58,295 bases of DNA from Bacteroidota bacterium (GTDB taxonomy: Bacteria; Bacteroidota; Bacteroidia; Sphingobacteriales; Sphingobacteriaceae): positions 1 to 58,295 of the forward strand of contig JABDCF010000011.1 in NCBI GenBank assembly GCA_013288235.1, written 5' to 3'. Position 1 is the stretch's first letter. Every line of letters starts with the position of its first letter. A model generated the notes under the pieces. The model made no database searches. It was given only the letters and a program-made list of their open reading frames with translations, and was not told the DNA's origin. The position numbers and the translations under genes are program-made. Positions 53,846 to 58,295 of this stretch are shown one piece after another.

Positions 53846-54322
53846 AATTATATTGAGAGATAAATATCAGGGCTATAAAGGCAGGAACGCTCCAGGCCCT
53901 CCCAGGGCGACCACAAGGGTGTGCCCCTACGCATCGCAGGCATTATAATAAAAAAGAAGATATTATTAAAACAAACCCACGTTTCAAAAATGGTCGTAGG
54001 GGCGGCCCTTGTGGCCGCCCTTTTACCGTATATAAGTTCGATAAGAACATTTTATGGTTTATATCCGGCCATGCGTGTAGATTTGCATTTTACTGATAAT
54101 CAATTGTTTATGGTAATGGTAGTGAAGTTAATCCATACTCCTGCTTAATATAAAATAAATAAGACTGTATAGTAAACAAAACACTTTTTTAATTGTTATA
54201 CTAATAATTCAATAACAATAGCACCAACGCGACATCCGTTTGCCCACAATCCCCTCCAATATTATTAGTGGCACGAATTTTTACAATGGTAGATTTTATC
54301 GGATGATTTAAAAGCATATCTC
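53846..54322. other. spacer with GTAGGGGC inverted repeat
   Basis: 477 bp between divergent genes. agggcgaccacaagggtg (53904-53931 arm) pairs with cggcccttgtggccgccct (53995-54021 arm). This GTAGGGGC..CCTTGTGG..CGCCC repeat type is found in many genomes. The rest is AT-rich with no gene. Confidence 0.7.
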
Positions 54323-55102
54323 ATGGCAGAAGAAATGGTTATTCCCGCATGGAAACGATGGCTTGAAGGCATTGGCGACCAGGTGGAGTTTTTTTTTAAG
54401 TTTTTCAGGAACATATTTACCGGCGGCTTTGAATGGTCGGAATTTGTGCGCCAATGTTACGAAATAGGGTACCGCTCCATGATGCTGGTTGGCATTACCT
54501 CTTTTATTATGGGTGTAGTGCTTATCCTGCAACTGCGGCCAACACTCGTCTCCTTTGGTGCGGCAAGTATGCTGCCAAAAACGCTTGCCGTGTCATTCGT
54601 ACGGGAGATCGGCCCGGTAATTATCGCGATCATTTGTGCAGGTAAAATTGCATCAAGCATCGGCGCCGAATTGGGTAGTATGAAGGTAACCGAGCAATTG
54701 GACGCGATGGAAGTATCAGGCGCTAACCCGTTGCAATACCTGGTAGTTACCCGCATCCTGGCCACCACTGTTATGGTGCCGATATTATCGGTGATAGGGG
54801 ATATAATAGGCCTTTTTGGAGGGTTTCTTGCCTTAAATCTGCGGGATAAGATGAGTTACAACTTGTATTTCACCAAAGTAGTGGCATCGATCGATTTCTC
54901 TGATTTTTTGCCGGCTTTTATTAAAACTATATTTTTTGGCTTTGCTATTGGTTTTGTGGGCTGTTATAAGGGCTTCCACTCCAATAAGGGAACTGAAAGC
55001 GTTGGCCTTGCAGCAAATTCTGCGGTTGTAACAGCATCCCTTTGGATATTTGTTATTGATGCCATAGCTGTACAGGTTACCAGCTTGTTGTTTTATAAAT
55101 AA
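54323..55102 (+). CDS. mlaE: ABC transporter permease, MlaE type
   Basis: 259 aa. Hydrophobic, with the MlaE features RPTLVSFGAASMLPKTLAVS, REIGPVIIAIICAGKIASSI and AELGSMKVTEQLDAMEVSG. It is the inner-membrane permease of a phospholipid (Mla/Mce) transporter that helps keep outer membrane lipid asymmetry. First of three genes; mlaF-type ATPase follows 3 bp later. Confidence 0.93.
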   Translation: MAEEMVIPAWKRWLEGIGDQVEFFFKFFRNIFTGGFEWSEFVRQCYEIGYRSMMLVGITSFIMGVVLILQLRPTLVSFGAASMLPKTLAVSFVREIGPVIIAIICAGKIASSIGAELGSMKVTEQLDAMEVSGANPLQYLVVTRILATTVMVPILSVIGDIIGLFGGFLALNLRDKMSYNLYFTKVVASIDFSDFLPAFIKTIFFGFAIGFVGCYKGFHSNKGTESVGLAANSAVVTASLWIFVIDAIAVQVTSLLFYK

Positions 55103-55105
55103 GGG

Positions 55106-55897
55106 ATGATGGAAAAAGCGAAAGAAAAAAGCGAACAAAATCACAAGCCCAAAGGTACGGATGAACACGTGATAGTTATAAAGGGGCTGAAAAAGTCGTT
55201 TGGAGAAAAGCATGTTTTAAAAGATATAAACCTGGAAGTTAAGCGCAGCGAGAACGTAGTGATCTTGGGACGGTCGGGGACTGGTAAATCGGTAACTATA
55301 CAATGTATTGTAGGCCTGCTGAAACCAGATTCAGGCTCGCTAAAAGTTTTTGGGGATGAAGTTGCCGATATGTCGGAGAAAGAATTGAAACAGTTGAGGA
55401 TAAAGATCGGATTTCTGTTTCAGAGCGGTGCTTTATACGATTCGATGACCATTCGCGAAAACCTGGAATTCCCACTGACGCGGATATTAAAAATAAAAGA
55501 GCAGGCTGAAATAGACAAGCGCGTGGAAGCAGCGCTCGACAGTGTAGGGTTGCTGGATTCAATCGATAAACTACCGTCAGACCTATCTGGCGGCATGCGG
55601 AAGCGCGCCGGGCTTGCACGTACCATAGTTGTAAACCCCGAAATTATATTATACGACGAGCCAACAACCGGTCTCGATCCTATTACCTCGCGGGAAATAA
55701 GCGAGCTTATATTAAGTATTCAAAAGAAATATAATACAACATCGATAATTATAACCCACGACATGGAATGCGCGCGGCTTGCATCCGATAGGGTTGTGGT
55801 TATGGATGATGGCGAATATATAGCTGAAGGCACATTTGACAGCCTTCACAAATCAAAAAACAAAATTGTAGCAGCTTTTTTTAAAGACATATTATGA
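55106..55897 (+). CDS. mlaF: ABC transporter ATP-binding protein, MlaF type
   Basis: 263 aa. Walker A LGRSGTGKSVTIQ, signature LSGGMRKRAGLARTIV, Walker B EIILYDEPTTGLDP and the H-loop ITHDM. The LSGGMRKR form is typical of MlaF/Ttg2A. A second ATG three bases in could also be the start. It overlaps mlaD by 4 bp (ATGA). Confidence 0.94.
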   Translation: MMEKAKEKSEQNHKPKGTDEHVIVIKGLKKSFGEKHVLKDINLEVKRSENVVILGRSGTGKSVTIQCIVGLLKPDSGSLKVFGDEVADMSEKELKQLRIKIGFLFQSGALYDSMTIRENLEFPLTRILKIKEQAEIDKRVEAALDSVGLLDSIDKLPSDLSGGMRKRAGLARTIVVNPEIILYDEPTTGLDPITSREISELILSIQKKYNTTSIIITHDMECARLASDRVVVMDDGEYIAEGTFDSLHKSKNKIVAAFFKDIL

Positions 55898-56643
55898 AAA
55901 CAACATCAGGACAAAAAATAAAGATTGGCTTGTTTACTTTTATCGGCCTGTTGGCATTAGTATTAGCCATTTTCTTTATTGGCAACAGGAAAAACCTTTT
56001 CAGTTCAACGTTTAATGTTTATGGCGTATTTAGAAATGTAAGCGGCCTGCAGATAGGAAACAATGTGCGCTTTGCAGGGATAAATGTAGGTGTTGTGCAG
56101 TCGATAAACATAGTATCAGACAGCGCAGCAAGGGTTGACGTTACATTAAGCAGCAATGTTAGAAAATTCATAAAAAAGGACTCGAAGTTAAGCATAGGCA
56201 GTGATGGGTTAATGGGGGATAAGCTGATTGTTATTGCGCCCGGAGGCATTACCAGCACGGAGCCGGTAAAAAATGGCGATCAGTTAGCCGCCGTTAACCC
56301 GGTTGACATTGACAAAATAATTTCAAAAATGACAGGCGTGATCACCAATGCAGAATCGCTTACCGCTGGGTTATCACAAATTGTGGCTAAGGTTAACAGC
56401 GGACAGGGTAGTATAGGCCGGTTATTAAATAGTGATAAGCTATCAAAAGACCTTGAAGGTACTGTCAGGCAGGCGAAAACAACTATGCAAAACGTACATA
56501 GCACCACTTCAACATTAAATACCGACCTTAAGGCGGCACAAAGTAACTTTCTGCTGAAGGGCTTCTTTAAAAAGAAGAAGAAAAAAGCAACCCAGGATTC
56601 CATAAAAAAGGCCCAGGCCGGAGGGGTGCCCGCTACCCAGTAA
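55894..56643 (+). CDS. mlaD: MlaD family (MCE-domain) protein
   Basis: 249 aa. Membrane helix near the N-terminus (KIGLFTFIGLLALVLAIFFI), an MCE domain with VFRNVSGLQIGNNVRFAGIN and SDGLMGDKLIVIAPG, and a C-terminal helical part with a polylysine stretch (KKKKKKATQDS). In the Mla system it is the periplasmic lipid carrier bound to MlaE/F. No MlaB or MlaC gene follows here; the next gene is on the other strand. Confidence 0.92.
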   Translation: MKTTSGQKIKIGLFTFIGLLALVLAIFFIGNRKNLFSSTFNVYGVFRNVSGLQIGNNVRFAGINVGVVQSINIVSDSAARVDVTLSSNVRKFIKKDSKLSIGSDGLMGDKLIVIAPGGITSTEPVKNGDQLAAVNPVDIDKIISKMTGVITNAESLTAGLSQIVAKVNSGQGSIGRLLNSDKLSKDLEGTVRQAKTTMQNVHSTTSTLNTDLKAAQSNFLLKGFFKKKKKKATQDSIKKAQAGGVPATQ

Positions 56644-56660
56644 TTCAGATGAACAAACTA

Positions 56661-57140
56661 TTATAGCGTTTCCGCAAACTGGTTAAGGTAATTAATCAGG
56701 CCCGCTGCATTACCGGGGATGTTACGCCTTAGCGGCTGAATGTTATTGTAGATGGTTCTGTCTGTAGCCAGGTTGTTTTTGTTTTGCGTAATAATATTTA
56801 ATTCTAAAGTCGCTTGTTTTCCCTCATTGCGGGCGGCAATCATTTGCGGCGAATTTGGGTCGGGGGATGATTTGGCGCTTTTCAAATCGGCATTTGCTTT
56901 TATGGTATCTGCCGAATACTTTTTCCCCAAAGAGATGATACCTGAATTGAGATAATTGATCTGGTTCATCATCATATTATCAAGTATTGAAAGAACGTCA
57001 CTTTCACCAGAGGCATTTTTTTGGCTGATAAAGGAGCTAAGTGTAGTTACTTTTTGGTTAAACGCAAATCTTGTTACCTGGGCCAGGGCATGGTTAAATG
57101 GCACTATAAAAATGCAACAGGGGATTAAAATATATTTCAT
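56661..57140 (-). CDS. secreted protein of unknown function
   Basis: 159 aa with signal peptide MKYILIPCCIFIVPFNHALA. The mature protein is helical and Asn/Ala-rich (NAKLE... as in MNQINYLNSGIISLGKKYSA). No family recognised. It is convergent with the mlaD gene, 17 bp away. Confidence 0.65.
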   Translation of the reverse strand: MKYILIPCCIFIVPFNHALAQVTRFAFNQKVTTLSSFISQKNASGESDVLSILDNMMMNQINYLNSGIISLGKKYSADTIKANADLKSAKSSPDPNSPQMIAARNEGKQATLELNIITQNKNNLATDRTIYNNIQPLRRNIPGNAAGLINYLNQFAETL

Positions 57141-57454
57141 TTCAACTTATCAAAGTATAGCAGCAATAAAGCCGGTTTGGTTTGCCGTCAATTTTGTGGA
57201 TAAAGGCCATATCGCCTTTATCTCCAAAGTTTTATTCTAAAAGAGCAGATCATCCGATGGCTTAAGCAAAACAATTCTTCGATAATGGAATATGGTTTTA
57301 GCGACAATATTTCAGATGGATAGAGCCCTTTTTAGGGCAGTATATTATTGCTTTTAAAATTGACCGACTGGGTTGGGTTGAACTGGCCACTTAAAGAAAA
57401 CACCCTGTTTAATTAACTATTAGCTAACCAATCACCCAACCCGCTCAATCAACT
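57141..57454. other. spacer between secreted protein and OmpA gene
   Basis: 314 bp, no gene seen. gggttgggt (57370-57378) pairs with acccaaccc (57434-57442) within repeats of the TTGATTGGG word. Confidence 0.5.
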
Positions 57455-58295
57455 TTATTGTTTCACAAACTCAACCCTGCGGTTATTTGCTTTACCTTCA
57501 AGTGTTGAGTTATCGGCAATGGGTTTGGTATCTCCAAATCCCTTTGAGCTTAACCGCGAAACCTCAATGCCCATAGTGATCAGTTGAGCCTCTACAGCAT
57601 CGGCGCGTTGCTGCGAAAGAGTAAGGTTATGGGCGGCCGTACCTGTATTATCTGTATGACCGTCAATCTCAAACTTAAGGTCTGGGTTATCCTTCATTAT
57701 TTTTACTATCATATTAAGGGTGCCCATGCTTGTAGGTGTTATCGTTGCCTTATCAATATCGAAGCTGATACCATGAGTAACTATTTTTGCATCGGTAAAC
57801 TTCTGCCCGGTCATGTAAAACTGTACGCCATCGGCAACTTTAAAATTTTTAAATATGATAGGTTTGTCCTGGCTGCCTATGCCTTCAATTTCCAGGTTAG
57901 CCGGTTTAATCCCGCCGCAGTTGGGGACCAAAAGTACACGGTATTTATCTACATATACCTTCATCTGGTTGTTTTTAAATGCAATTGCGACATGGTGCCA
58001 TTTATTTAAAAAATTATTTTCCCCGATATCAGCCGGCAACGCTCCGCTAAAGATGTCCGTTCCGGTATAATCCACACCGCCTGGTTTTACACACACAGTC
58101 ATGTTTTTACCCCCCACTTCATTTATGGACAATATGCCGCAGTACCCGTTGGATCCCCATGAATCATACTCAACAGAAAAATCATTTGTTAGGTAAGAAT
58201 TATTCTTCATCAATGGTGATACATGCACATAATTACCGTCAGTCAGGAAAAAAGCCTTGTCCGGTCCAACCATGTTGAGGATTGCCTGGCCTCTC
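57455..58295 (-). CDS. OmpA-domain protein (5' end outside the window)
   Basis: At least 280 aa; the frame stays open to the window edge (reading RGQAILN before the first ATG at 58273), so the start is probably outside. An N-terminal lectin/LamG-like beta domain (VSPLMKNNSYLTNDFSVEYD, WHHVAIAFKNNQMKVYVD) is followed by a C-terminal OmpA domain: SFDIDKATITP, EIDGHTDNTGTAAHNLTLSQ and SSKGFGDTKPIADNST with the peptidoglycan-binding Asp and Arg. It anchors the outer membrane to peptidoglycan. The stop is 13 bp from a TTGATTGAG-type word. Confidence 0.9.
   Translation of the reverse strand, partial: RGQAILNMVGPDKAFFLTDGNYVHVSPLMKNNSYLTNDFSVEYDSWGSNGYCGILSINEVGGKNMTVCVKPGGVDYTGTDIFSGALPADIGENNFLNKWHHVAIAFKNNQMKVYVDKYRVLLVPNCGGIKPANLEIEGIGSQDKPIIFKNFKVADGVQFYMTGQKFTDAKIVTHGISFDIDKATITPTSMGTLNMIVKIMKDNPDLKFEIDGHTDNTGTAAHNLTLSQQRADAVEAQLITMGIEVSRLSSKGFGDTKPIADNSTLEGKANNRRVEFVKQ

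Overview
The window looks like chromosomal DNA of a Bacteroidota bacterium of the Sphingobacteriaceae type (Mucilaginibacter/Pedobacter-like). The signs are a GldH gliding-motility lipoprotein, an IPExxxVDY-family gene next to acpP-fabF-rnc, promoters of the TTTG...TAnnTTTG form, almost no Shine-Dalgarno sequences (the clear exception being the one inside prfB), many signal peptides ending in ..AQ, and spacers full of inverted repeats. The genus is an inference. I see no transposase, phage, integrase, rRNA or CRISPR array; most genes are housekeeping.

Layout. 1-2254 (-): DUF1080 protein and Gfo/Idh/MocA oxidoreductase, a probable 3-keto-sugar operon. 2454-6360: secreted metalloprotease-like protein, a frameshifted GxxExxY gene between two related hairpins, ffh, and a small secreted protein. 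6654-9992 (-): class II ribonucleotide reductase nrdJ. 10300-12497: thioredoxin-like protein and pyk. 12544-15379: IPExxxVDY gene divergent from acpP-fabF-rnc. 15460-19395: regulatory-domain protein, then yicC, gmk, nadD and a MiaE-type hydroxylase in one direction. 19452-25424: FAD monooxygenase, RsmI-like methyltransferase, a conserved unknown, a second methyltransferase, a transglutaminase-like protein and RhuM. 25445-28299 (-): esterase, prfB with its programmed +1 frameshift, and a small unknown. 28550-34390: pgi, then a minus-strand run ruvX, GxxExxY, O-methyltransferase, two glucosaminidases and a regulatory-domain protein. 34649-40392 (+): holB, PSP1/RicT-like gene, gldH, a small frameshifted gene, rmuC and a possible lipoprotein. 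40409-45642: secreted protein, thiL, and divergent nadA/nadB. 45668-48794: unknown, tRNA-Gly(CCC), gamma-carbonic anhydrase and an Ig-like lipoprotein. 48910-53845 (-): NAD(P)-binding protein, ABC-F ATPase, CBU_0592-like membrane protein and mnmG, with three parS-like sites in front of mnmG. 54323-56643 (+): an MlaE-F-D type lipid transporter. 56661-58295 (-): a secreted protein and the end of an OmpA-domain protein.

Genes that work together: nadA/nadB and nadD make NAD; acpP and fabF extend fatty acids; ffh and the Mla-type genes serve the envelope; pyk and pgi belong to glycolysis; prfB, rnc, mnmG, MiaE and RsmI-like proteins serve RNA and translation; holB, ruvX, rmuC and nrdJ serve DNA synthesis and repair. 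The parS-like sites by mnmG suggest the right part of the window lies near the replication origin.

The most unusual feature is between the genes. Many spacers carry an imperfect hairpin whose arms are built from repeats of one short word, and the word differs from spacer to spacer (for example TCATAGT, TTGATTGAG, GTTGTAATGTTG, AAGTCCGGAAGTC). At a dozen or more genes the stop codon, and sometimes the last codons, lie inside a hairpin arm. Both GxxExxY genes sit inside such structures, one enclosed by an exact 39-bp inverted repeat. This hairpin/GxxExxY association is my main candidate for something undescribed.
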